The notes: generated by a model from the letters alone, not told the origin. A stretch of DNA of 64,000 nt from Taibaiella sp. (GCA_013815385.1 JACDGL010000009.1:62001-126000); one strand, 5' to 3'. Shown: positions 27,565 through 36,644, counted from the stretch's first letter. Program-made: numbers and translations.

Positions 27565-27698
27565 TCAGCTTTTCTAATTAAGAGCGGCTTGTGAAGATTG
27601 TATATTACCAACTGCTCTTTCTATTGTGCCTGTTTCAAAAAGTCCAATCTAAACTGTAATTTCCTATTGAAAATTTATATATTTTCTTCCTTATCAAC

Positions 27699-28142
27699 AT
27701 GAGAAAAATTATTTTTATTCTTTTTATTTTTAATCAGGCTTATGGTCAGGAGATCTCGTCATGTCATATATACAATACACTATATTTTGGCGGAACTACC
27801 AATATGATGCGAGATAGATTTAAGCAGTTGTCTAGTAAGCCAGTTGATTCGACATATGGCTATACATTTAATGAACATGAAATAAAAGAACTACAAAATA
27901 TCCTCCATTATTCACGCAAGCGAAAACTAATGCCAATGAAAATGGCAGCACTATTTTTCGAGGGTGTATTTTTTGATAATAAAAATAAAGCCCACCAATA
28001 CGTAGTAGACCAAGAGTGCCTTTATGATTTTTCGGATAATATTATTTACAGTTTCAAAACGCAGAATAGTATAGGTTTTATATATCAGCTATGCGATAAG
28101 TTGCCATATTGGAATAGACTCAATAGAAAGGATACTTTATAA
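27699..28142 (+). CDS. Small secreted protein, unknown
   Basis: 147 residues with a signal peptide (MRKIIFILFIFNQAYGQ). The mature part of about 130 residues has three cysteines and no recognised motif. It has the size and setting of an immunity protein, between an NTF2-fold immunity gene and the hairpin-repeat array, but this is inference from position only. Confidence 0.65.
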   Translation: MRKIIFILFIFNQAYGQEISSCHIYNTLYFGGTTNMMRDRFKQLSSKPVDSTYGYTFNEHEIKELQNILHYSRKRKLMPMKMAALFFEGVFFDNKNKAHQYVVDQECLYDFSDNIIYSFKTQNSIGFIYQLCDKLPYWNRLNRKDTL

Positions 28143-28200
28143 ATTTTAGCGTTTGCGACTGGTTTATGGTAGTTGCAAGATTCTCTGAATGAAACGGAGA

Positions 28201-28245
28201 AATAACGTGAGCGTGTTGGTGAGGACACCTAAGCGGGCAGAAATT
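28201..28245 (+). repeat. Hairpin repeat, copy 1
   Basis: The sequence starts AATAACGTGAGCGTGTTGGTG, continues GAGGACACC and ends GCGGGCAGAAATT. GTGTTGGTG pairs loosely with CACCTAAGC across an AGGA loop, with G-T pairs replacing standard ones. It lies 13 bp before the next gene and is closely similar to copy 3. Confidence 0.75.
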
Positions 28246-28257
28246 TTAAAAAAAATT

Positions 28258-28767
28258 ATGAAGAATATTTTATCATTTATAACATTTTTATTAATTACGA
28301 ATTTAGGCTTTGGTCAGTACACTAAGGAAAAATATAGTAAGGTTAAGCGATGTGACAATTTGTTTGTTAATATTAAAATTGATTCTTTTAATGTTTCTTC
28401 GGAAACCATCCGAATAAATATAATTATTTCAAACGGGTCAACATTTTCTTATAAAATTCCATCCTCGCCAGTACTTGGTTATGAGAATGATTTTGAGTGT
28501 GATTTTTATTTGAAGGTGTTTTACTATGACAAATATTTTTTGCCAGTGGAGACACGAAATGTCTCTTATTCTCCAATAGAATCTGACGAGGTTTTATTAT
28601 TAAAAAATGAAAAAATAACCTTCAATAAAATAAATGTTTACCCTTATTACAAATTTGATAAACCTGGAATCTATACAATTCAGTGTTTAATAAAATTCTT
28701 TAATGTCGATAGAGGTGTGTATGAATTCTCTGCATCGAACGTGGTGAAAATTGATGTTCCTAAATAA
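28258..28767 (+). CDS. Secreted protein of the immunity-like array
   Basis: 169 residues from ATG 28258, chosen because it gives a normal signal peptide (MKNILSFITFLLITNLGFGQ). A longer frame from 28189 would translate the hairpin repeat and is unlikely. The mature protein is beta-rich, with a pattern like an immunoglobulin-type sandwich (INIIISNGSTFSYKIPSSP near the middle, GIYTIQCLIKFFN near the end). No family is recognised. Confidence 0.65.
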   Translation: MKNILSFITFLLITNLGFGQYTKEKYSKVKRCDNLFVNIKIDSFNVSSETIRINIIISNGSTFSYKIPSSPVLGYENDFECDFYLKVFYYDKYFLPVETRNVSYSPIESDEVLLLKNEKITFNKINVYPYYKFDKPGIYTIQCLIKFFNVDRGVYEFSASNVVKIDVPK

Positions 28768-28785
28768 AGATTTGATGAGATGGAT

Positions 28786-28834
28786 CAATAACATGAATGT
28801 GTTGGTGAGGAGACGAACACCAGCGAAAATTGGG
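28786..28834 (+). repeat. Hairpin repeat, copy 2 (divergent)
   Basis: AATAACATGAATGTGTTGGTG, then AGGAGACG, then AACACCAGCGAAAATT. It shares the first half with copies 1 and 3; the loop side is rearranged so that GTGTT pairs with AACAC. It contains the probable ATG of the next gene. Confidence 0.7.
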
Positions 28835-29554
28835 ATAATAATGTTGTGTATGCTTTTTTTGTCTTGCCAAGGGCAGAATAAAAAAATAGAAACTTACGGA
28901 GATATTCCGGTGCAACACTTGGAACGTAGAGACAGTTTATTTATGGTATATACTATTAATCAATACATTTTAAAAAAATTTTCTGTATATGGTAGTTATA
29001 ATCACTATGGAATTAATAATGTAGATATTCAAATAGGTAGAATATTTTACGATTCAAATAAATCTAAAATAGTTTGCTGGGTTATAGTAAAGGTAAAAAA
29101 TAACAAGAGTGATTGTCACATACCTATAAGCTATAGTGGTACTGGGTTAATAGGATTTAAAGACAGTATAACACACTTATGGAAATTATTTCCTTTTTTA
29201 AATAAACAAGCAATTTGTTTTAATACTTCCACTGAAGTTTTAAATGAACTTGCCCAATATTATTTTGGAAAAATGAAACATACTGAACGGTACAAAATAG
29301 TCCAAAATAGCTCTAACAAGGGTAAGTATGAATATAAAGAGTATGGCTACAATTTGCAGGATAACGGTTTTTGGACAAAATGTTGGTTATGGCAAAAAGA
29401 TACTGTAGGAACTTATAATCTGTATCCGTTTGAAGTTAATTTTTATGGTTCCGGTTATTACGCAGATACAACTTATGTGTGTAATAAATGTGCCTATCCA
29501 TTTGAAGTCCCCACGATAGTGTATCCAGATTTTATACTAAAAATGTATAAATAG
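28793..29554 (+). CDS. Lipoprotein of the immunity-like array
   Basis: 253 residues from ATG 28793. This start gives MNVLVRRRTPAKIGIIMLC followed by MLFLSC, a lipoprotein signal with a basic n-region supplied by the hairpin repeat. Starting at ATG 28841 would leave no positive charge. The mature part has a paired-cysteine segment near the C-terminus (VCNKCAYPFEVP) and no recognised family. It ends 99 bp before the Imm26-like frame region. Confidence 0.6.
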   Translation: MNVLVRRRTPAKIGIIMLCMLFLSCQGQNKKIETYGDIPVQHLERRDSLFMVYTINQYILKKFSVYGSYNHYGINNVDIQIGRIFYDSNKSKIVCWVIVKVKNNKSDCHIPISYSGTGLIGFKDSITHLWKLFPFLNKQAICFNTSTEVLNELAQYYFGKMKHTERYKIVQNSSNKGKYEYKEYGYNLQDNGFWTKCWLWQKDTVGTYNLYPFEVNFYGSGYYADTTYVCNKCAYPFEVPTIVYPDFILKMYK

Positions 29555-29700
29555 TAAATAGTTTTCCGCCTAATGTTGTGCAGGCAGTCATCCGGTTTTG
29601 AAAACAGCATAAAACGGAAATTGCTGTACAATAGATAGCTAGCTGACAAGCGATGCTTAATAGCAGCAAGCAAGCTAAGTGCAAAAAAGTGATGGAACGT

Positions 29701-30222
29701 ATGAAAAAAATTAAATTAAAAGTAGGAGATGTATTTGCTATAGAATTAAATATGGGCGAATATGGGTTTGGTCAAATAGTTGCTTTTCCTCGACACAAAT
29801 ATGTGTTTATAATCTGCATTTTTAAGCGTCGCAATATGGGAATAAGTGAGCTAAATTTAGAAGAAATTTGCAATTCTGAGATTCTATTTTTAGGTTATAC
29901 ATCAGATGCCAAGTTATATCATAATGACTGGGTTATTATTGGTAATTATACAAGTAATATTTCCGCTATAAAATTGCCATATTATAAATTGGGCTCACCC
30001 CCTGATAGCTATATTGTAGACTATAAAGGAGAACGGCTTTTAAAAATTGATGAGGAAGTTTTTAATGCGTTAAGGTTTGAAACTGAAGTTGGCCCGAGCC
30101 GTTTTGAGAATGCTTTAAAATCCTTTTATGGACTACAGGATTGGAAAGAAGATTACAATGTTATATTATATGAGAACTCTTTATCTTCAAATAAGATTGC
30201 TGAAAAATTATTAAACAGATAG
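29701..30222 (+). CDS. Imm26-family immunity protein
   Basis: 173 residues from ATG 29701; an ATG at 29692 is also possible. The N-terminus KLKVGDVFAIELNMGEYGFG, then QIVAF, is the characteristic opening of the Imm26 family of polymorphic-toxin immunity proteins, and the later SELNLEEICNSEILFLGY also fits. It has no signal peptide, so it acts in the cytoplasm. No cognate toxin is encoded nearby. Upstream 29555-29700 shows no gene. Confidence 0.65.
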   Translation: MKKIKLKVGDVFAIELNMGEYGFGQIVAFPRHKYVFIICIFKRRNMGISELNLEEICNSEILFLGYTSDAKLYHNDWVIIGNYTSNISAIKLPYYKLGSPPDSYIVDYKGERLLKIDEEVFNALRFETEVGPSRFENALKSFYGLQDWKEDYNVILYENSLSSNKIAEKLLNR

Positions 30223-30243
30223 CAGCCGTACTAGCGGGTGGAA

Positions 30244-30287
30244 AAAACGTGAGTATGTTGGTGAGGACACCAACACGGGCGGAGATT
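30244..30287 (+). repeat. Hairpin repeat, copy 3 (best folded)
   Basis: AAAACGTGAGTATGTTGGTG, AGGA loop, CACCAACACGGGCGGAGATT. The stem TGTTGGTG (30256-30263) pairs perfectly with CACCAACA (30268-30275). It lies 22 bp after the Imm26-like stop and 81 bp before the next gene. Confidence 0.8.
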
Positions 30288-30367
30288 GAGGAAATTTCTT
30301 CAATATTTTATACATGTTTATGAATCAGCGGTAATAGGCGCGATACTGCGTGAGACAAAAAACGTAA

Positions 30368-30898
30368 ATGGACTATAAGACATATTGGTCAATTCTTGAC
30401 ACACCAGCTAGCAATATTCAATTATCCTCTGTTTCGCTCTGTATTGCAATCGGTGCCACACTTTTTTGGTATTTGGCAAAAAAAATCAAAAAAGATAGTG
30501 GTGATGGCGACAGAAAAATTGTACTCTGGGCGACTGGATCATTTTCGGTATTTGGAATTGCAGGCTATCTATTGCTGACATTTTTATACCCAGATAAATC
30601 AAATAAGAAGGCTTTAGAAATGCTAAACTCACCGACAACTCCCAGGGTTGAAGGGATTGTTTCAAATTTCGAGCGGACAGTCCGAACCACAAGATTTGGC
30701 GGTGAAACCATAGAAAAATTCATTGTTGGCAATGTTCAATTTGCATATGGAGACGCTGCATTAGGTAGATTTGGTTCATTTTCCCAGACTCATAACAATG
30801 TAATATTTAACGGACAAAGAGTTCGTATTACTTACAGATCCCGCTCATCTTACGGAGACAATTATAATTCTATATTGCGGCTTGAAATCGCTAAGTAA
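30368..30898 (+). CDS. Two-helix membrane protein, DUF3592-like
   Basis: 176 residues. Two membrane segments (about 18-36 and 53-73) flank a basic cytoplasmic loop. The following 90 residues form a beta-rich domain (VEGIVSNFERTVRTTRFGG to VRITYRS) of the kind found in DUF3592-like proteins. Role unknown. It is the last gene of the AT-rich array. Confidence 0.6.
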   Translation: MDYKTYWSILDTPASNIQLSSVSLCIAIGATLFWYLAKKIKKDSGDGDRKIVLWATGSFSVFGIAGYLLLTFLYPDKSNKKALEMLNSPTTPRVEGIVSNFERTVRTTRFGGETIEKFIVGNVQFAYGDAALGRFGSFSQTHNNVIFNGQRVRITYRSRSSYGDNYNSILRLEIAK

Positions 30899-30939
30899 TT
30901 TGCCACTACCCAATCAACAATGAATAATAATTGCAGGTA

Positions 30940-31863
30940 CTATTCAAAAAAATGGAACTCCAGGTTGTCGTCCCAGTTTCCGGTAATGGCAGCGGCATGG
31001 TAGGTGCTTTGGAGAAATTGCAGGAGGGTGCCTTCAGGATCGTGGGATCGTATGACTGCATCGTAAGGAAGAAAGAACTCGCCCATATCAGTACTGTAGA
31101 ATGCCGCTGCGGGCGTAACTTCTTGCAGGCCAAATGTGGCGGGCGTGGGATAGCAGTAGGCATAGAACGCAGGCTGCGGAAAGGCAGTATTGCCGGGCCA
31201 GAAGCCCGCGCTGCTGACCTGGTGCGAGTAGGCCTCCTGCATAACGCGAAGGGGCATATTGGGCACCCCGCCGGGATGCAGCGGCGCAGGCCTGCCGGAG
31301 AAGCGGGTAACTGCGAGATCGAATGCGCCCCAGAACAGATGTACGGGACTGCACTTACCTGCAAAGCCTGCCCTGAACTGTGCGAACACCGAGTGTACCT
31401 TTACCAGCGCCTGCCAGTAAAGGTGCATCTGTTCCTTATTGTACGTGCTATGCACTTCATCCTGCGCAAATGGTATGGCAGGTTCCACCTCATTAGGGCA
31501 TGCGTATATCTGCACCTGTATGCCGAGGCTATGCAGCTTAGCGAACAGTTCTTTATAGAAAGACGCAACACTTTGGGAAGAGAGAGAAACAAGTGCGCCG
31601 GTACCCTGGCTGGTGGTGATAGAAAGATGATGGTCAATGAAATCAAACTTCAACTGAAAGATGCCACCGGCATAAGGGATACTACCGGTAGTGAGTCCGC
31701 GCGCGGAGACGTAGAGGGTAACATGCCACGAATGATTGAGCCGCGGGGCCATGCGCAGGCGTATCTTACCTACTATCTGCGTGAAGAGCTGCACCGTAGT
31801 GATGGTGTCTATAAAAGCCGGATAGTGCAGCACCGGCCATTGGCGGGGAGCAGGTTGGTTCAT
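30940..31863 (-). CDS. DUF5996 family protein
   Basis: 307 residues with no signal peptide. Conserved stretches include WPVLHYPAFIDTITTVQLFT at the start, HSWHVTLYVSARGLTTG near 45, PVHLFWGAFDLAVTRFSGR near 185 and the final EGTLLQFLQSTYHAAA. This matches the DUF5996 family, of unknown function, found in many phyla. It follows the MFS gene by 28 bp and is likely cotranscribed. Confidence 0.75.
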   Translation of the reverse strand: MNQPAPRQWPVLHYPAFIDTITTVQLFTQIVGKIRLRMAPRLNHSWHVTLYVSARGLTTGSIPYAGGIFQLKFDFIDHHLSITTSQGTGALVSLSSQSVASFYKELFAKLHSLGIQVQIYACPNEVEPAIPFAQDEVHSTYNKEQMHLYWQALVKVHSVFAQFRAGFAGKCSPVHLFWGAFDLAVTRFSGRPAPLHPGGVPNMPLRVMQEAYSHQVSSAGFWPGNTAFPQPAFYAYCYPTPATFGLQEVTPAAAFYSTDMGEFFLPYDAVIRSHDPEGTLLQFLQSTYHAAAITGNWDDNLEFHFFE

Positions 31864-31891
31864 AGAGAAAGAGATGTTTGTTTATAATGGA

Positions 31892-33202
31892 TCATGCGGT
31901 GTTTTTCTTATCGATAGCGAACAAGGGCCAGGAAACAACGGCTATAAGCACCATTAACGCGGTGGCTATGAGGAAGATATTGACACCAAGGGCCTTGTAC
32001 AGGAACGCACCCAGCAAAAGGCCTGCTATACTGGCCAGACTGCCCGAACTGCTTGCATAGCCCTGCACAACACCCTGGTACTTATCATCTACAATGTTGG
32101 ATAATATGGCAAGGAACGAAGGCCACATAAGCCCATTGCCCACAGCAAAAAAAACCGCCCCCGTATAGATGACCACCACCTGCGAACTGCGAAATAATGA
32201 AAAACATACAGCCAGCAATAAACAGCCTACAATGACGAGCGCAGCAGAGGATACCTTACCGGACAGCCACGATAATACCGGGCCCTGCACTACTACCAGC
32301 AGGGCACTTAAGAAGGAAAAGAATATGCCGAGCTGCAACACGGACCAACGCAACTGCTGCGCCACAAATACAGGGAACGCAACATAGAAAAAATTGAACG
32401 CAAGGAATATGAGAAAGTAGAGCACTATAAAATAGGTGACATTGGGCAGCTTAAAAACAGACACTTTTTTAGGAAGATCTGCATCCGTGAGGTGATAACA
32501 TTCTTTCTGGTCCTGGCCGGGGAGTTTGCCGGAATGCGGATCTATAACGCCGGGAATGTCAGCAGGCACCACATTATGCAGGCGCAAAGCTATAACCACA
32601 ATGGCTATAAGGGATATGAGTGCAGCGGCAGCAACCGGCAAAATATAACCAAGAGCGGTAGTGCCCAATACACCTGCCAGCACGGGGCCGAATATCAACC
32701 CCAGATTAGCAGATGCGGACATGCGGCCGAAATTCTTCTTGCGTTCGTGCTTGATGGAAATGTCGGCAAGGTAGGCGTTGGCTACAGAAACATTGCCGCC
32801 GGTAATACCATCAATAGCCCGCGCGAAGAACAGGATGAGCAGGGGAATATTGAAGATGACCATACCGGAGAAAAGCGGCCATGAAGCTTTGGTGCCGTGC
32901 CACAGCAACGCGATAATGAATACACCCCACCCTACCAATGTGCCCGCAGAACTTAACAAGAGTATTTTTTTGCGCCCAACCCTATCGGACCAGGCACCCA
33001 GTATAGGGGCACCAATAAGCTGAAAGAAAGAATAGGTGGCGCTAAGGATGCCATACATGATCTCATTACCACCCAGCTTTAGTACTACTACCACCATAAA
33101 TGGCAGCACTATGCTATAGCCGAGGGTACCTATAAAGTTGATAAGCAATATAGGGAACAGTGACCGTGCAGCATGAGGGGAAACGGTAGGAGATGTAACC
33201 AT
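31892..33202 (-). CDS. MFS transporter
   Basis: 436 residues with twelve membrane segments and a central loop near residues 210-250. The motif after helix 2 reads GAWSDRVGRKK, the standard MFS motif A (GxxxDRxGRR/K). The overall pattern is of a drug or metabolite efflux carrier of the TetA-like group. The substrate is unknown. Confidence 0.85.
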   Translation of the reverse strand: MVTSPTVSPHAARSLFPILLINFIGTLGYSIVLPFMVVVVLKLGGNEIMYGILSATYSFFQLIGAPILGAWSDRVGRKKILLLSSAGTLVGWGVFIIALLWHGTKASWPLFSGMVIFNIPLLILFFARAIDGITGGNVSVANAYLADISIKHERKKNFGRMSASANLGLIFGPVLAGVLGTTALGYILPVAAAALISLIAIVVIALRLHNVVPADIPGVIDPHSGKLPGQDQKECYHLTDADLPKKVSVFKLPNVTYFIVLYFLIFLAFNFFYVAFPVFVAQQLRWSVLQLGIFFSFLSALLVVVQGPVLSWLSGKVSSAALVIVGCLLLAVCFSLFRSSQVVVIYTGAVFFAVGNGLMWPSFLAILSNIVDDKYQGVVQGYASSSGSLASIAGLLLGAFLYKALGVNIFLIATALMVLIAVVSWPLFAIDKKNTA

Positions 33203-33325
33203 ATAGAACGTTGGTAAATGAAAATTACTATTTTATTACCGAGTGTAACAAGTGGAATGTTAAAAAGTTGGGCGGCAAATATCCATGTCGGTGATAATGG
33301 GTAACTTACAAGCTATAGTTGTCTT

Positions 33326-34585
33326 ATGCGTTTTATAGTTGCTACTGTAGTCCTATACCTTTGTTCCCTATCGGCTTTTGCGGCTAAGATATTTATACCA
33401 ATGGACGCTGAGAACCAGCGAAACCACCTGAAAGCCTATGGCATAGCCTATGCGGCACTAAAGCAGGGAATACAGCTGGACTGGCTGTTGAATTACAAGG
33501 GCGGCAGCTTTGGCATGGACCAGGTAGAGAGCATAGAGCGTATGTGCAAACTGCGCGGTGTGGACTACGAGGTAATGAGCGATGCACAATACGCAGGCGT
33601 ACTGAACGAGATAGCTAACCCTGACTTTAATGGTGATGTAATAAAGCTGGAGAAGGCGCCTAAAATAGCGGTGTACACCCCACCCAATAAAGAACCGTGG
33701 GATGATGCGGTAACCATGGTGCTTACCTATGCCGAGATACCCTACGACAAGATATACGATGATGATGTACTAGCTGAAAAACTGCCAACCTATGACTGGC
33801 TGCACCTGCACCATGAAGACTTTACCGGGCAATATGGAAAATTCTGGGCGGCCTACCGCAATGCTGCATGGTACCAGAACGACCAGCGCACACTGGAAGC
33901 GCTGGCGGCAAAGCACGGATATAAAAAAGTATCGCAGCTAAAGCTGGCAGTAGCAAAGAAGATAAGAGATTTTGTGGCAGGAGGCGGTTATATGTTTGCC
34001 ATGTGCTCGGCCACGGATAGCTATGATATAGCGCTGGCAGCCGAGCATACAGATATATGCGAGGTACCGTTTGATGGGGACCCAATGGCGCCTGATGCAC
34101 AGCAAAAACTAGACTTTACACAATGTTTTGCATTCAAGGATTTTCATCTGGTGACCAATGCCTATGAATATGAATATTCGAATATTGATAACACCATGTA
34201 CCGCCGTGTCCCGATGGATATAGACTATTTTTCGCTGTTCACATTTTCTGCAAAGTCTGATCCGGTGCCTACTATGCTGTGCCAGAACCACACTACTACT
34301 ATAAAGGCTTTTATGGGGCAGACCACCTCTTTCCGCAAAGAAGTGCTGAAGACGAGCGTACTGGTAATGGGCGATTATAAACCTGCCAATGAAGCGCGGT
34401 ATATACATGGCGAATATGGCAAGGGAACCTGGACCTACTATGGCGGCCATGACCCTGAAGATTACCAGCATGCAGTTGGTGACCCACCCACAGACCTTAG
34501 CCTGCACCCAACCTCGCCCGGCTACCGACTGATACTGAACAATGTGCTTTTTCCCGCAGCAAAGAAAAAGCCGAGGAAGACGTAA
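33326..34585 (+). CDS. Secreted GATase1/ThuA-like protein, unknown
   Basis: 419 residues with a signal peptide (VATVVLYLCSLSAFA). Relatives in this phylum are often labelled asparagine synthetase B, but no such catalytic N-terminal cysteine is present in the mature protein. GGGYMFAMCSATDSYDIALA near residue 217 resembles a nucleophile elbow with Cys, as in class I glutamine amidotransferase-like folds, and GGHDPEDYQHAVGDPP near the end resembles ThuA-like proteins. It is probably periplasmic. Any enzymatic role is unproven. Confidence 0.6.
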   Translation: MRFIVATVVLYLCSLSAFAAKIFIPMDAENQRNHLKAYGIAYAALKQGIQLDWLLNYKGGSFGMDQVESIERMCKLRGVDYEVMSDAQYAGVLNEIANPDFNGDVIKLEKAPKIAVYTPPNKEPWDDAVTMVLTYAEIPYDKIYDDDVLAEKLPTYDWLHLHHEDFTGQYGKFWAAYRNAAWYQNDQRTLEALAAKHGYKKVSQLKLAVAKKIRDFVAGGGYMFAMCSATDSYDIALAAEHTDICEVPFDGDPMAPDAQQKLDFTQCFAFKDFHLVTNAYEYEYSNIDNTMYRRVPMDIDYFSLFTFSAKSDPVPTMLCQNHTTTIKAFMGQTTSFRKEVLKTSVLVMGDYKPANEARYIHGEYGKGTWTYYGGHDPEDYQHAVGDPPTDLSLHPTSPGYRLILNNVLFPAAKKKPRKT

Positions 34586-34593
34586 AGAATCTC

Positions 34594-35196
34594 TTATTTT
34601 TTCAGTTCACCAACTATGAGCGGAGCAAGATGCTCTGCCCAAACAGCGTATTCCTTTGCAGAAGGATGCAGCCCATCGCCCGCTACCAAAAAAGGGTCTT
34701 TTGCGGCCATGCGGGTGCTACCGGTTATGTATAGGTAGTAGCACTTATATTCTTCAGTAATAGCGCGGTTGGCATTGTTGTACTCATCTATCTCGTGCGC
34801 TATCTTTTTACGGTCGCGGCCGGCAGCGAAAGGAGTAACTCCCCAATCGGGGATAGATAGAACGAACACATGGCGCGAATTGCCACCTGCAAATACAATT
34901 GCCTGCTCCAGAAGGTCTCTAAATTCCTGCTTGTAATTGTGCAGCGAACGATTGCGGTATTGATTGTTGACCCCAATGAGCAGTGTTACAAACGAGAACG
35001 TTTCTTTAATATTCTGCTCGCGTATTGCGGTGGTCAATTCATCGGTTGTCCAACCGGTAACGGCTATTATTACCGGGTCTGCAACTTCTTTACCCTGCCT
35101 GCGCAACAACTTCACCGTCTGGTTAGGGAAGTTATCAGCATGCGGAACCTGCTCGCCGATGGTATAAGAATCTCCTAATGCTAAAAAAGAATACAT
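34594..35196 (-). CDS. SGNH/GDSL hydrolase
   Basis: 200 residues. GDS at residues 8-10 gives the nucleophile Ser, LIGVNNQYRN holds the block III Asn, and DGLHPSAKEY holds the catalytic Asp and His. There is no signal peptide, so it is a cytoplasmic esterase or lipase-like hydrolase. The substrate is unknown. It is convergent with the gene at 33326 and lies 18 bp after the aldehyde dehydrogenase stop. Confidence 0.85.
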   Translation of the reverse strand: MYSFLALGDSYTIGEQVPHADNFPNQTVKLLRRQGKEVADPVIIAVTGWTTDELTTAIREQNIKETFSFVTLLIGVNNQYRNRSLHNYKQEFRDLLEQAIVFAGGNSRHVFVLSIPDWGVTPFAAGRDRKKIAHEIDEYNNANRAITEEYKCYYLYITGSTRMAAKDPFLVAGDGLHPSAKEYAVWAEHLAPLIVGELKK

Positions 35197-35214
35197 AGAT
35201 GCAGTACTGCTTTC

Positions 35215-36588
35215 TTAATTAATATATACAGTCTTAATATTTACAAACTCCCTGATGCCAAATATACCTAATTCACGACCATAACCACTTTGCTTGATAC
35301 CACCAAAGGGCAACCTGGGATCTGAATGTACCGGTGCATTTACAAAGCAGCTACCAGCCTGCATCTCTTTCGCAGCTAGCTTTTCCGCCTTTGTCCTGTT
35401 GCGGGAAAAAATACAGCAACCTAATCCGTAAATGCTATCGTTGGCGATGCGTATTGCATCTGCTTCATCCTTTACCTCAATAATAGATGCCACAGGGCCA
35501 AAAAGCTCCTCATCGTAGGCAGCCATACCCTTCTTTACATTAGTGAGTACCGAGGGCGGGTAATAAGCGCCCTGACCCTCCGGTATAAAACCACCACATA
35601 AAAGCTTAGCCCCTTTACCGATGCTTTGCATTACCTGCTCATGCAACTGATCGCGCAGATCGGCACGGGCCATAGGGCCGATCTTACTTTTTGGGTCTGT
35701 AGGGTCGCCAAATGTGGCTTGTATCATTTTCTCTGTCAATCGTTTTTCAAATTCTTTACGAATGCTCTTTACCACTATAAACCGCTTAGCCGAAACACAA
35801 CTCTGGCCGCTATTGGTGAGGCGTGCATTGACACAAATATCTACAGCACTATCAAGGTCGGCATCTTCTAATACCACGTAGGCATCACTACCCCCAAGCT
35901 CCAACACCTGTTTTTTCAGATTGCGGCCAGCTGCCTCAGCTACTTTACTGCCCGCTGCGGTACTACCCGTGAATGTAACAGCAGCTATACCCGGATTACC
36001 AATAAGACCGGCAATCTTAGATGCCGGTAATAATAACGTCTGAAAAAGGCCTATGGGAGCACCGGCAGACCTCATCACCTTTTCTATAGCCATTGCGCAA
36101 CCACTTACATTAGATGCATGCTTCAATACCATTGCATTGCCAGCCATGAGCGCAGGTCCCATAGCACGAAAGACCTGCCAGTAAGGGAAATTCCAGGGCA
36201 TTATTGCCAATACTACACCCAAGGGCTGAAATGAGACATAGCTTTTGCGAGCATCTGTTTCTACAATTTCATCTGCCAAAAACTTAGGACCTTCTTTGGC
36301 ATAATAATCAAAAGTGCGGGCACATTTTTCAACCTCATCCCTACTCTGCTGTATCGGTTTGCCCATTTCCTTAGTAGCAAGCAGCGCCAATTTTTCCTTT
36401 TGTGCGCGTAATTCTTTAGCTATGCTCTTTAAAAGAGTTCCTCTTTCCTTAAACGATAATTTTCTCCATTCGTTGTAAGCTTTTACAGCTTTGTTTATCG
36501 CACGCTCTGTCTTTTTATCATCAAATGGCTCATAACTAGCTATTTCTTGACCAGTTGCAGGATCAAGCGAATTTATTTTGTCGAACAT
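35215..36588 (-). CDS. Aldehyde (succinate-semialdehyde) dehydrogenase
   Basis: 457 residues from ATG 36588; a longer frame begins 15 codons upstream but adds a hydrophobic stretch absent from the family. The general-base Glu lies in VLELGGSDAYVVL and the nucleophile Cys in NSGQSCVSAKRF. PWNFPYWQ and FTGSTAAGSKVAE bind NAD(P). The best match is the short succinate-semialdehyde dehydrogenase group that feeds GABA carbon into the TCA cycle, but other aldehydes are possible. Confidence 0.85.
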   Translation of the reverse strand: MFDKINSLDPATGQEIASYEPFDDKKTERAINKAVKAYNEWRKLSFKERGTLLKSIAKELRAQKEKLALLATKEMGKPIQQSRDEVEKCARTFDYYAKEGPKFLADEIVETDARKSYVSFQPLGVVLAIMPWNFPYWQVFRAMGPALMAGNAMVLKHASNVSGCAMAIEKVMRSAGAPIGLFQTLLLPASKIAGLIGNPGIAAVTFTGSTAAGSKVAEAAGRNLKKQVLELGGSDAYVVLEDADLDSAVDICVNARLTNSGQSCVSAKRFIVVKSIRKEFEKRLTEKMIQATFGDPTDPKSKIGPMARADLRDQLHEQVMQSIGKGAKLLCGGFIPEGQGAYYPPSVLTNVKKGMAAYDEELFGPVASIIEVKDEADAIRIANDSIYGLGCCIFSRNRTKAEKLAAKEMQAGSCFVNAPVHSDPRLPFGGIKQSGYGRELGIFGIREFVNIKTVYIN

Positions 36589-36644
36589 TGGGATGCAAAT
36601 TTTGATTAAAATTAAATAACTGTCTGTGAACAAAACCGTTTTAT

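Noticed and set aside
25448-31000. CRISPR array or prophage
   Set aside because: The repeats are too few and unevenly spaced for CRISPR, and the terminase-like HTH gene has no other phage gene around it.
30931-31887. 318-codon frame on the + strand
   Set aside because: It mirrors the DUF5996 gene, which has strong conserved stretches on the minus strand; the + frame has random-like composition.
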